A stretch of DNA of 64,000 bases from JAVJST01 sp040219295 (GTDB taxonomy: Bacteria > Pseudomonadota > Alphaproteobacteria > Rhodospirillales > Casp-alpha2): NCBI GenBank assembly GCA_040219295.1, contig JAVJST010000005.1, positions 248,001 through 312,000 of the forward strand, written 5' to 3'. Below are positions 1 through 8,700 of the stretch, piece after piece. A model generated the notes under the pieces. It was not told where the DNA came from, made no database searches, and saw nothing but the letters and a program-made list of their open reading frames with translations. The position numbers were made by a program, and so were the translations under genes. Positions within the stretch are counted from its first letter, which is position 1. The number at the start of each line of letters is the position of its first letter.

Positions 1-1
1 T

Positions 2-472
2 GCGACGTTGCCGATCGACAAGGCACTACGTATCGACAGCACCGTGATGCTGGTCGACGATCCGGTCAAACGCGTTGACAACATGACCATGGCATGGGGC
101 CTCGAGGCCCGCGTGCCGTTCCTCGATCACGAACTGGTCGAACTGGCCGCGCAGATCCCGCCCGATCACAAGATCCGCGACGGCGGCAAGGGCATCCTCA
201 AGGATGTCGCCCGCGAGATCATCCCGGAAGCCGTGATCGATCGACCAAAAGGCTATTTCCCGGTTCCTGCACTGAAGTACATCGAAGGTCCGGTGCTCGA
301 GTTTGTTCACGATGCATTGAGTGCCGAACGGGCACGCGATCGCGGCCTATTCCGCGAGGACTATCTCGACAGCCTGCTTGCCGACCCGGCGCAACACATC
401 ACGCCCCTCAAGGGATCCAAGCTTTGGCAAGTTGCACTGCTCGAAATGTGGCTGCAGGCCAACAACATCTGA
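2..472 (+). CDS. asnO: N-acetylglutaminylglutamine amidotransferase, C-terminal part (cut by window start)
   Basis: C-terminal ~157 residues of an asparagine-synthase-type amidotransferase; the frame is open to the left edge, so the N-terminal glutaminase domain and the ATP-binding loop lie outside. Visible synthase-domain motifs are LEARVPFLDHELVELA and KGILKDVAREIIPEAV followed by RPKGYFPVP, as at the end of AsnB-family proteins. The specific role is inferred from the next two genes: in the known NAGGN pathway this enzyme converts the N-acetyl dipeptide to its amide, giving the osmolyte N-acetylglutaminylglutamine amide. The stop lies 16 bp before the synthetase start, so the two are probably co-transcribed. 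On its own the fragment could not be told from ordinary asparagine synthetase. Confidence 0.85.
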   Translation, partial: ATLPIDKALRIDSTVMLVDDPVKRVDNMTMAWGLEARVPFLDHELVELAAQIPPDHKIRDGGKGILKDVAREIIPEAVIDRPKGYFPVPALKYIEGPVLEFVHDALSAERARDRGLFREDYLDSLLADPAQHITPLKGSKLWQVALLEMWLQANNI

Positions 473-488
473 TGGGACGCCGGCGAAG

Positions 489-2276
489 ATGAGCTCCAAG
501 AACACATCCCTCATTACCGCGGCGTGGCCCGATCAGGCTTCGCTCAAGAACTGGGGCGACCTGCCGGAACCGACGCGCGGTACGGCGGGGCGAAACGTTG
601 CCATAGACTGCGGCTGGGGACGCCTGATCTTCGGGCAGACCTTTGACACCGCCGGAGCGCTGGCCGAGACCCTGATGGCGGAGACCAGCGGCCGCCGAGA
701 CGTCGCGTTCTACGTACGCGAACCCCACGTCGTGCTGGCGGCCGCGCCGCAGTCGCTGTTTCTCGATCCGTCACACACCTACCGGCGGACGCTAACCGAC
801 TCCGTTCCTGAACCCGCGTGCCCGGACGGACTCTCGCTTCGACGAGCGCGCGCAGGCGACGCCCGACAGATCAATCGCCTCTACCGCGCCTGGATGATGG
901 TATCTGTGCCTCCCGAATGGCTCGCCGCGATCGAAGCCGACGGCGCGTTGGACGTTCTCGTGGCCGAAGAACGCGGCGATGGCGGCGAGACCAGCATCGC
1001 CGGTGTCGTCATGGGCGTCGACCATGTGGCCGCATTCGACGATCCCGATAACGGTGCCAGTCTCTGGGCGCTCGCCGTGGACCCGCAGGCGGGCAGACCC
1101 GGCATTGGCCGGTTTCTGGTCGAAGCGCTCAGCGCCCGTTTCGCTGCCGCCGGTCGGGCCTTCATGGACCTGTCGGTCATGCATGACAACGAGGACGCCA
1201 TCCGGCTTTACGAACAGTTGGAGTTCGAACGCGTCCCGGTCTACGCAGTGAAACGCAAGAACCCAATCAACGAACGGCTGTTCGTCGGTCCGGGTGAGGA
1301 AAACGGGCTGAATATATACGCAGACCTGATTGTCCGCGAGGCCCGCCGCCGTGGCATCATGGTCGACATTGAGGATTCAGAAGCAGGGTTGATCCGGCTC
1401 AGCCACGGTGGCCGATCCATTGCCTGCCGCGAATCGCTCAGCGACCTCACATCGGCGGTGGCCCTGAGCCGATGCGACGACAAGGCGCTGACCCGCCGCC
1501 TGCTGGCTCGGGCCGGCCTCCAAGTTCCTGACCAGATGTCCGTCGGAGACGACCGTGACGGCGTTGCGGCATTCCTCGAGACCCATCGACGTGTCGTCGT
1601 CAAACCGGCACGCGGCGAGCAGGGACGGGGCGTGTTCGTCGATCTCCGTACCTTGGAGACCGTCGAAGGCGCCATCTCCGAAGCCCAGAGGCACTGCGAC
1701 CACGTAATCATTGAGCAGATGGTCGCAGGCGACGATCTCCGGGTCATCGTCATCGGCAACGAAGTCGTCGCCGCGGCGGTCCGCCGTCCGCCGGAAGTGC
1801 GGGGTGACGGACGGGTGACCATCCGTGATCTGATCGAGAAGCAGAGCCGGCGGCGTCAATCCGCGACCGATGGCGAGAGCAGTATTCCACTCGACGACGA
1901 AACCCGGCGTTGCGTCGCCGACGCAGGATACGACATGGAAGCGGTCCTCGACGACGGCGAGACACTTGTCGTGCGCAAGACCGCCAACCTGCACACCGGC
2001 GGGACGATTCACGATGTTACCGACGTGCTGCATCCGTCGCTACGGTCCGCGGCGGTTGCCGCGGCGCGCGAGCTCGAAATCCCGGTCGTCGGTTTCGATT
2101 TCGTGGTCGGCGACCCGCAACAGTCCGGCTATGCGATTATCGAGGCCAATGAGCGACCGGGGCTTGCCAACCACGAGCCGCAGCCGACGGCAGAGCGGTT
2201 TATCGATCTCCTGTTCCCCCAGACTATTTCGCCCGTCGACCAGAAACGCGATAGAGGAGAACGCGCCGTACCATGA
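489..2276 (+). CDS. ngg: N-acetylglutaminylglutamine synthetase (GNAT + ATP-grasp fusion)
   Basis: 595-aa two-domain enzyme. The N-terminal half is a GNAT acetyltransferase: the acetyl-CoA loop PQAGRPGIGRFL lies near residues 197-208, and DNEDAIRLYEQLEFE follows. The C-terminal half, from about residue 285, is an ATP-grasp ligase: VVVKPARGEQGRGVF near 365-380, then FDFVVGDPQQSGYAIIEANERP near 535-555, typical of metal/ATP-binding carboxylate-amine ligases. This fusion is the hallmark of NAGGN dipeptide synthetase, which acetylates glutamine and joins two glutamines. The ATG at 489 was chosen because the frame upstream overlaps the amidotransferase and is not family-like. Its stop overlaps the next start as ATGA. 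Confidence 0.9.
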   Translation: MSSKNTSLITAAWPDQASLKNWGDLPEPTRGTAGRNVAIDCGWGRLIFGQTFDTAGALAETLMAETSGRRDVAFYVREPHVVLAAAPQSLFLDPSHTYRRTLTDSVPEPACPDGLSLRRARAGDARQINRLYRAWMMVSVPPEWLAAIEADGALDVLVAEERGDGGETSIAGVVMGVDHVAAFDDPDNGASLWALAVDPQAGRPGIGRFLVEALSARFAAAGRAFMDLSVMHDNEDAIRLYEQLEFERVPVYAVKRKNPINERLFVGPGEENGLNIYADLIVREARRRGIMVDIEDSEAGLIRLSHGGRSIACRESLSDLTSAVALSRCDDKALTRRLLARAGLQVPDQMSVGDDRDGVAAFLETHRRVVVKPARGEQGRGVFVDLRTLETVEGAISEAQRHCDHVIIEQMVAGDDLRVIVIGNEVVAAAVRRPPEVRGDGRVTIRDLIEKQSRRRQSATDGESSIPLDDETRRCVADAGYDMEAVLDDGETLVVRKTANLHTGGTIHDVTDVLHPSLRSAAVAAARELEIPVVGFDFVVGDPQQSGYAIIEANERPGLANHEPQPTAERFIDLLFPQTISPVDQKRDRGERAVP

Positions 2277-3463
2277 ACAAACCAGACATTACCGCCCCGG
2301 TCCTTATGACTCCGGAACTGAAGAACGCCTCTGTTCGCGGACGCGACTGGACGCTCGACCGCAGCTATTTGACCGAGACACTGGAGCGCCTGCTGCTGAC
2401 ACCGAGTCCGAGCGGCATGACCGACGCCGTCGTGAATCTTGCCTGCGAGATGCTCGACCAACTCGGCATCGAGTACGAGCTTACGCGGCGCGGCGCGGTT
2501 CGCGCGACGCTTCCCGGCGAAACGCGCGATCCGGACCGCGCCATCGTCGCCCATCTCGACACCCTCGGCGCCATGGTCAAGTGTCTGAAACCCAACGGAC
2601 GCTGCGAGGTTGCGCCGATCGGGCACTGGTCGTCGCGCTTCGCCGAAGGTGCGCGGGTCACGATCCAGAGCGAGAACGGCTCCCACCACGGTACGATTCT
2701 GCCGAACAAGGCGTCGGGACATGTCTACAATCGCGAGATCGACACGCAACCCTGCAGTTGGGACAACGTCGAATTGCGGGTCGATCGGCGTGTTCATTCC
2801 GCCCGCGATCTGGCGGACATCGGCATTGCGGTTGGCGACACCGTCGTCGTGCATGCCAATCCGACGTTCTCCAGTGACGGGTTCGTCTGCTCGCGGCACC
2901 TCGACGACAAGGCCGGCGTCGCCGCATTGCTGACGGCGGTTAAGGCGCTCAAGGACGCAAAGCTCAGCCTGCCGCTCGAGTGCCACCTGTTGCTGACAAT
3001 CTCCGAGGAGGTCGGCGTCGGTGCGTCGCACGTTCTGCACGGCGACGTCGCCGAAATGGTGTCCATCGACAACGGCACCATTGCCCCGGGCCAGAACACG
3101 TCGGAGTACGGTGCGACCGTCGCGATGCAGGACATGGGCGGACCGTTCGACTGGCATCTGACACGCAAGCTCTTGAAGCTCGCCGATGCCTTTGGCATCG
3201 ACCACAGCCGGGACGTGTTCAAGTACTATCGTTCCGACGCCGCTGCCGCGCTCGAGGCCGGCAACGACATCCGGACCGCGCTCGTCTGTTTTGCCTGCGA
3301 CGCCAGCCACGGTTGGGAACGGACCAACCTCGATTCGCTGGAGGCCGTCGCCGACCTGATGGTTGCCTACATGCGCAGTCCGCTGCTGTTCCATCGCGAT
3401 GAGCACGCACTCGGGCCACGCGAGGATTTTCCCGAGACCAACATGGTCGAGCGCCCGGCATAA
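2273..3463 (+). CDS. M42-family metallopeptidase of the NAGGN operon
   Basis: 396-aa cocatalytic metallopeptidase. Expected ligands are all present: H94 in AHLDT, D212 in RHLDDKAG, catalytic E245 and metal E246 in ISEEVG, D266 in SIDNG and H346 in ASHGWE. It is the third member of the conserved osmoprotectant trio (amidotransferase, acetyltransferase/ligase, M42 hydrolase). Its role in that trio is not settled; turnover of the acylated dipeptide is a plausible inference. It starts at an ATGA overlap with ngg, with AGAGGAGA about 12 bp upstream as ribosome-binding site. Confidence 0.9.
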   Translation: MNKPDITAPVLMTPELKNASVRGRDWTLDRSYLTETLERLLLTPSPSGMTDAVVNLACEMLDQLGIEYELTRRGAVRATLPGETRDPDRAIVAHLDTLGAMVKCLKPNGRCEVAPIGHWSSRFAEGARVTIQSENGSHHGTILPNKASGHVYNREIDTQPCSWDNVELRVDRRVHSARDLADIGIAVGDTVVVHANPTFSSDGFVCSRHLDDKAGVAALLTAVKALKDAKLSLPLECHLLLTISEEVGVGASHVLHGDVAEMVSIDNGTIAPGQNTSEYGATVAMQDMGGPFDWHLTRKLLKLADAFGIDHSRDVFKYYRSDAAAALEAGNDIRTALVCFACDASHGWERTNLDSLEAVADLMVAYMRSPLLFHRDEHALGPREDFPETNMVERPA

Positions 3464-3549
3464 CAGCAATATGGTAACGACAACGGCGAACACGCGTGAC
3501 TGGTACTGTTGATAGGTGCCGTCAGCCGTAAGTCGTGCTATCCAGCACC

Positions 3550-4062
3550 ATGACCGAGTGGCTCGTCGATCACGATTGGCAATATCATTGTTACCCGCTC
3601 GACGAACCCGGGGCCACGTTCCCGGCGTTCGCTTCGATCCTTGCGCTTTGGCGCGCAAAGGGCGGTGGCGGGCTTCCGGCGTGGGCCGATTTCGATTTCC
3701 TTGATTTCGAAGGCTGGTGGGGCTGGATATCGGTCTACGACGTGCTCGACCTCGACGAGCCGCGTTTCAGGGTGCGGTTGTGGGGCACCCGGGTTGCCGA
3801 GATGTCCGGTATTGATCCGACGGGTGAAATCCTGATGCCAGAGACATGCGCGTCGCACGTCGATTCCTCGGCCATTACGCTGAACGACATGAAGTTCACG
3901 GCGCATATCTGCAAGGAACGCCTGATCGGGCACATGTACGGACCTCAACTGATCAGGTATGGCGAACGCTGGATGTACTTCGAAATCTACCTGCCGCTCT
4001 CATCCGACGGCGAGAACGTCGACAAGATCATGTTCGCGGGTCGCAGCGAGCGCCGGATCTGA
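3550..4062 (+). CDS. PAS_5-type PAS domain protein
   Basis: 170 aa from the ATG at 3550 (a GTG at 3535 would add five residues). A single PAS-like domain fills the protein: LPAWADFDFLDFEGWWGWIS at the start, then the repeated strand pattern RFRVRLWGTRVAEMSG and a late strand WMYFEIYLPLSSDGENVDKI. This layout fits the PAS_5 family that is abundant in Rhodospirillales and related alphaproteobacteria. No output domain is attached, so it may be a stand-alone sensor or binding module. Ligand and partner are unknown. It is about 85 bp downstream of the NAGGN operon and points the same way, but no shared function can be shown. Confidence 0.75.
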   Translation: MTEWLVDHDWQYHCYPLDEPGATFPAFASILALWRAKGGGGLPAWADFDFLDFEGWWGWISVYDVLDLDEPRFRVRLWGTRVAEMSGIDPTGEILMPETCASHVDSSAITLNDMKFTAHICKERLIGHMYGPQLIRYGERWMYFEIYLPLSSDGENVDKIMFAGRSERRI

Positions 4063-4074
4063 GGCTTTCTTCTG

Positions 4075-5019
4075 CTACGGATTGCTCGGCGGGTGCCCCC
4101 TGCGGGCCAGCCACAACGCGGCGACCAGGGTAACCGCGGCGAGCCAGACTTGGGACAGGTGGCTTTCCGAGAACAGCACGATGCCCCACGCGATGCCGGC
4201 GAACAGCGAGACGAACGTGCCGAAATTGACCAGAACCCCGCCAGTCGCGCGGATCAGGTAGAAATAGAGCAGGCTCTCGACGACGCCCGCGGTCGCGAAC
4301 ACGGCGATGGCGATCAAGGCATCCCGGTCGATGGCATCGGGCATCGGCGAGCCGGCGATCAACAGCAGCGGCGCAACCAGGATCGCGGCGACCACGGTTT
4401 CGCCGGTGACGAGATAGAGCGGCGAAACGCCCGCCGGCCATTTCACCGAGATGTAGACTGACTCGATACCGTAGGTCAGCGGCACGACCAGCGCGACCAG
4501 AACCGATGCCAGCTTGCCCTGGTCCGGCAGATCGAGTTCGGGCAGCAGGATCATGCAGACGGACGCGACGCCCAGCGCGACCGCGACGACCCTGCTCGGT
4601 GAAACCTTCTCTGTTCGCAGCACGAGCGCGCAGGTCGTCGCCGCGACCGGCGACATGCAGGCAATCAGGCTGAGCACACCGGCCGACAGTTCGGCGGCGG
4701 CATGGAGCGCGGCGAGCAACGGCAGCACGTAACCCAGGATGGCCGTCACCACGAGGAAGAACAGAATCTGGCGGTTCATGAAGAAGCGTTCGCCACGGAT
4801 CGCCATCAGTGCAGCAAACACGACCGACAACACCATCAAGGCGATCATCAGCACGACGATGTCGTTATAGCCGCTGCCCGCGGCCAGCTTGAGCATGGCA
4901 AACTGCAGCCCCCACAAGGCCCCCATGATGACCAGCAGCACGATGGCGGTTCCGGAACGCATTGGCCCGGACGGGTTTGCTGAAGAACGCGCTTGCTTGG
5001 TGGGTGCTGCGCCGGTCAT
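4075..5019 (-). CDS. DMT/EamA-family transporter
   Basis: 314-aa inner-membrane protein with about ten hydrophobic segments in two repeats, the usual EamA arrangement. The first helix starts with GTAIVLLVIMGALWGLQF, a typical N-terminal EamA segment. A charged tail (WLARRGHPPSNP) ends the protein. The ATG at 5019 is preceded by GAGGGA at about 8 bp; the open frame further upstream runs through the divergent promoter and is not membrane-like. Substrate is unknown; the family exports amino acids, metabolites or drugs. It is divergent from the cysteine hydrolase, with 64 bp between starts, so regulation may be shared. Confidence 0.85.
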   Translation of the reverse strand: MTGAAPTKQARSSANPSGPMRSGTAIVLLVIMGALWGLQFAMLKLAAGSGYNDIVVLMIALMVLSVVFAALMAIRGERFFMNRQILFFLVVTAILGYVLPLLAALHAAAELSAGVLSLIACMSPVAATTCALVLRTEKVSPSRVVAVALGVASVCMILLPELDLPDQGKLASVLVALVVPLTYGIESVYISVKWPAGVSPLYLVTGETVVAAILVAPLLLIAGSPMPDAIDRDALIAIAVFATAGVVESLLYFYLIRATGGVLVNFGTFVSLFAGIAWGIVLFSESHLSQVWLAAVTLVAALWLARRGHPPSNP

Positions 5020-5083
5020 TACTATTCCCTCAACCTCAATCCGTTCCGCAACGACCGTTTCACCATACCGGAGCATTCTGCCC

Positions 5084-5704
5084 ATGATCACAAAGTTCGA
5101 TAGCAACACTGCATTACTGTTGATCGATGTGCAAAAGGGCGTGAATGTCTTTGCGTACTGGGGCGGGCCGACCGGGCGACGCAACAATCCTGATGCGGAA
5201 AGCAGGATGCTCGACTTGCTGTCGGCATGGCGGTCCAAGAACTTGCCGGTCATGTTTACAATGCATGACTCGCGCGAAGCTAAGTCGCCCTTGAAGCTCT
5301 CTTTGGAGACGGGCGAAATGATTGACGGCTTCGAACCGCGTCACGATGAGTCTGTCATCACCAAGGACGTCAACTCCGCGTTTATCGGCACCGACCTGGA
5401 GTTGCGACTGCGCGAAAAGCGTTGCGACCGCCTGGTTGTCGCTGGCTTCTTCACTAATTTCTGCGTGGAGACATCGGTACGGATGGCGGGAAATTTGGGA
5501 TACGACACGTACCTTGTCGAGGACGCGTGTGCGACGTGCAATCGTACCGGTCCCGATGGACGTGATCACGACCCCGAAATCGTGCATGCCATGGCTGTGG
5601 CGACAATGCACGGTGAGTTCTGCACGGCCTTGTCGACGGCGCAGGCCCTGGCACTGACTGAGAACGATGCCTCGGACCTCGAGCGTGTCCAAGGCAACGA
5701 ATAG
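5084..5704 (+). CDS. Isochorismatase-like cysteine hydrolase
   Basis: 206 aa. The catalytic triad of the family is visible: D15 in LLLIDVQKG, K94 in VITKDVNSAF and C127 in FFTNFCVETSVRMA. The C-terminal part has the usual GYDTYLVEDACAT and HAMAVATMHGEF elements. Members hydrolyse isochorismate, nicotinamide, carbamoyl or other amide/ether substrates; nothing here fixes the substrate. The ATG at 5084 sits directly before the first beta-strand, as in relatives. It is divergent from a DMT exporter and convergent with gltB. Confidence 0.85.
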   Translation: MITKFDSNTALLLIDVQKGVNVFAYWGGPTGRRNNPDAESRMLDLLSAWRSKNLPVMFTMHDSREAKSPLKLSLETGEMIDGFEPRHDESVITKDVNSAFIGTDLELRLREKRCDRLVVAGFFTNFCVETSVRMAGNLGYDTYLVEDACATCNRTGPDGRDHDPEIVHAMAVATMHGEFCTALSTAQALALTENDASDLERVQGNE

Positions 5705-5739
5705 ATGGGCTCCGCGACGGAAAGCTGAGCATTCGGCTG

Positions 5740-5781
5740 ATTGACCGGCGCTTGCGTGCGATGTTGGCCGCGCCGGTCAAT
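5740..5781. terminator. Inverted repeat between convergent genes
   Basis: Perfect 12-bp inverted repeat, ATTGACCGGCGC at 5740-5751 and its complement at 5770-5781, with an 18-nt loop. It lies between the hydrolase stop and the gltB stop, where a bidirectional terminator is expected. No T tract follows on either strand, so termination by this hairpin alone is uncertain. Confidence 0.45.
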
Positions 5782-5788
5782 ACACAGA

Positions 5789-8700
5789 TCAGCCTGCAAG
5801 CGTTGCCCGCAGTTTCTCTTCATCCGCGCGCGTCACCGGATGCTCGAGCTTGTCGATCATCTCCTTCGGCACAACCTGCCAGAAGTGTCCCACCGATCGC
5901 TCCCAGTCCGAGAGCAGGGCGTCGGCGTAGGTCGAGCCGGTATTCTTGACGTGCAGCGCGACCAGCACCTTAAGCACCTCGTTCCAGTAGGACGTTTCGA
6001 TGCGCTGCCAGACCACCGAGTCGGGATTGACGCGCAGATGGAACTCGCTGGCCGGATCGTAAACGAACGACATACCGCCGGTCATGCCGGCGGCGAAATT
6101 CGCGCCGACACTGCCGAGCACCACCGCGACGCCGCCGGTCATGTACTCGCAGCCGTTCGAGCCGCAACCTTCCACCACCGCGTGGGCGCCCGAGTTGCGC
6201 ACGCAGAAGCGTTCGCCGGCCTGGCCGGCGGCGAACAGGTTGCCCGACGTCGCGCCGTAGAGGCAGGTGTTGCCGATGATCGTGTTGTGCTCGCTCATCA
6301 GCGGGCTGGATACCGGCGGCCGCACGACGATTGTGCCGCCGGAGAGGCCTTTGCCGACGTAGTCGTTGGCATCGCCGAAGACGTGCAGGGCCAGGCCCTG
6401 CACCGCGAAAGCCCCGAGCGATTGCCCGGCCGAGCCGCGCAGTCGCACGGTCAGGTGACCCGGTTGCAGCCCGGCCGAACCGTAGCGCCGCACCAGCGCC
6501 GAACTGGTCCGTGTCCCGACCGCGCGGTGCGTGTTCCGCACCGAATAAGTCAGTTGCATCTTCTCGCCGTGTTCGAGTGTCGGCTGCGCGTCCTTGAGAA
6601 TCTGGGAATCGAGCGTGTCCGGCACCTCGTTTCGGCCTTCGAGTGTGCAATATCGTGCCGCGCCGCCGGCGTCCGCCTGGGTCAGCAGCGCGTTCAGGTC
6701 GAGGTCGTCCAGGTGGGTGTTGCCGCGGCTCACCTGGCTCAGTAGGTCGGATCGGCCTGTGACTTCCTCGAGCGAAGTGAAACCGAGGTCGGCGAGAATC
6801 TCGGCAACGTCCTCGGCGATGAATGAAAACAGGTTGACCACCTTCTCCGGGGTGCCGGTGAATTTTTCGCGCAGTTTCTCGTCCTGGGTGCACACGCCGA
6901 CTGGACAGGTATTGGAATGGCATTGCCGTACCATGATACAGCCCATGGCGACCAGCGACGCGGTGCCGATTCCGAACTCCTCGGCGCCGAGCATGGCCGC
7001 CATAACGACGTCGCGCCCGGTCTTGATGCCGCCGTCGACCCGAAGCTTTACGGTGTGGCGAAGACGATTAAGCGTCAGCACCTGATTGGCCTCGGAGAGG
7101 CCCATCTCCCAGGGCAGTCCGGCGTACTTGATCGAGGTTTGCGGACTCGCACCCGTGCCGCCGTCGTGCCCCGAAATCAGGATCACGTCAGCCTTGGCTT
7201 TAGCAACACCGGCGGCGATCGTGCCGACGCCGGAACGGGCGACCAGCTTGACGCAAACCTTGGCGTCCGGGTTGATCTGCTTGAGGTCGTAAATCAGCTG
7301 TGCCAGGTCTTCGATCGAGTAGATGTCGTGGTGCGGCGGCGGGCTGATGAGGCTAACGCCTTCGGTCGAATGGCGTAGCCTGGCGATCTGGAAGGAGACC
7401 TTCTCGCCCGGCAACTGGCCGCCTTCGCCGGGCTTGGCGCCCTGCGCCATTTTTATCTCGATCTCAGAGCAGTTATTGAGGTACTCGGCGGTTACGCCAA
7501 ACCTGCCGGAGGCGACCTGCTTGATTGCCGACGATGCGTTGTCGCCGTTGGGCCGCGGCGTGAAGCGCGCCGGGTCCTCGCCGCCTTCGCCGGAGTCGGA
7601 CTTGGCGCCGATCCGGTTCATGGCGATCGACAGCGTCTCGTGAGCCTCAGGGCTGAGCGCGCCAAGCGAGATGCCGGGCGCAACGAGTCGGCGGCGGATC
7701 TCGGTAATCGACTGAACCTGATCGACCGAAATCGGATCACGCACGCGTTTGAAGTCGAGAAGATCGCGCAGGTAGATGGCGTCGCGGCTGTTCACGCCTT
7801 GGGCGTACTTCTTGTAGACCGAATAGGCCTCGGTGCCGACCGCGTGCTGCAGCAGGTGAATCAACCGGCCGTCGTGGCCGTGACGCTCGCCGCCGGCGCG
7901 ATAGCGATAGAAACCGCCGACCGAAAGCGGCACGACGTCGGCCTGGAAGGCGACCTCGTGCTGGCGGCTGATCGTTGCGGCGATGCCGGCGAGGCCGATA
8001 CCGGAAATTCGGCTCGGCATGCCGGGGAAGAACTCGGCGACGAGGGCACGGCTGAGACCGACGATCTCGAAATTGCAGCCACCGCGATACGAACTGATCA
8101 CACTGATGCCCATCTTCGACATGATCTTCAGCAGACCCTGGTCGATCGCCTTGACGTAGTTGCGGATACAGTCCGCGAGCGAAGTGTCGCCGAACAGGCC
8201 GCGGGCATGGCGGTCGGCGATGGCTTCTTCCGCCATGTAGGCGTTGACCGTCGTCGCGCCGACGCCGATCAACACTGCGAAGCAGTGCACGTCGACGCAT
8301 TCGGCCGTGCGCACGTTGATTGAGGTAAAGGTTCGCAGGCTCTGCTCCACCAGATGCGTGTGTACGCCGCTGGTCGCCAGGATCATCGGAACCGGCGCGC
8401 GGTTCTCTCCCATCGCCATGTCCGACAGGATCACGTGGGTGCGGCCCTCGCGAATCGCGTCGGCGGCTTCCGTACGGATCCGGTTGAGTGCGTCGCGCAG
8501 ACCATGGGCGCCTTCGGCGGGATCGTAGGTGCAATCGATCTCGACCGCACCGTCGCCGAGATAACGGCGCACGGCCTCGAACGAGGCGTTCGACAGCACC
8601 GGGCTCTCGAGCTGCAGCGTTTCGCACTGGCTCGCCTCGGTCGCCAGGATGTTGTTGAGGTTGCCGAAGCGCGTATTGAGCGACATCACCTGGCGTTCCC

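Noticed and set aside
2129..3658. 509-codon open frame antisense to the M42 peptidase
   Set aside because: No recognisable domain; the sense frame has all catalytic residues and a ribosome-binding site.
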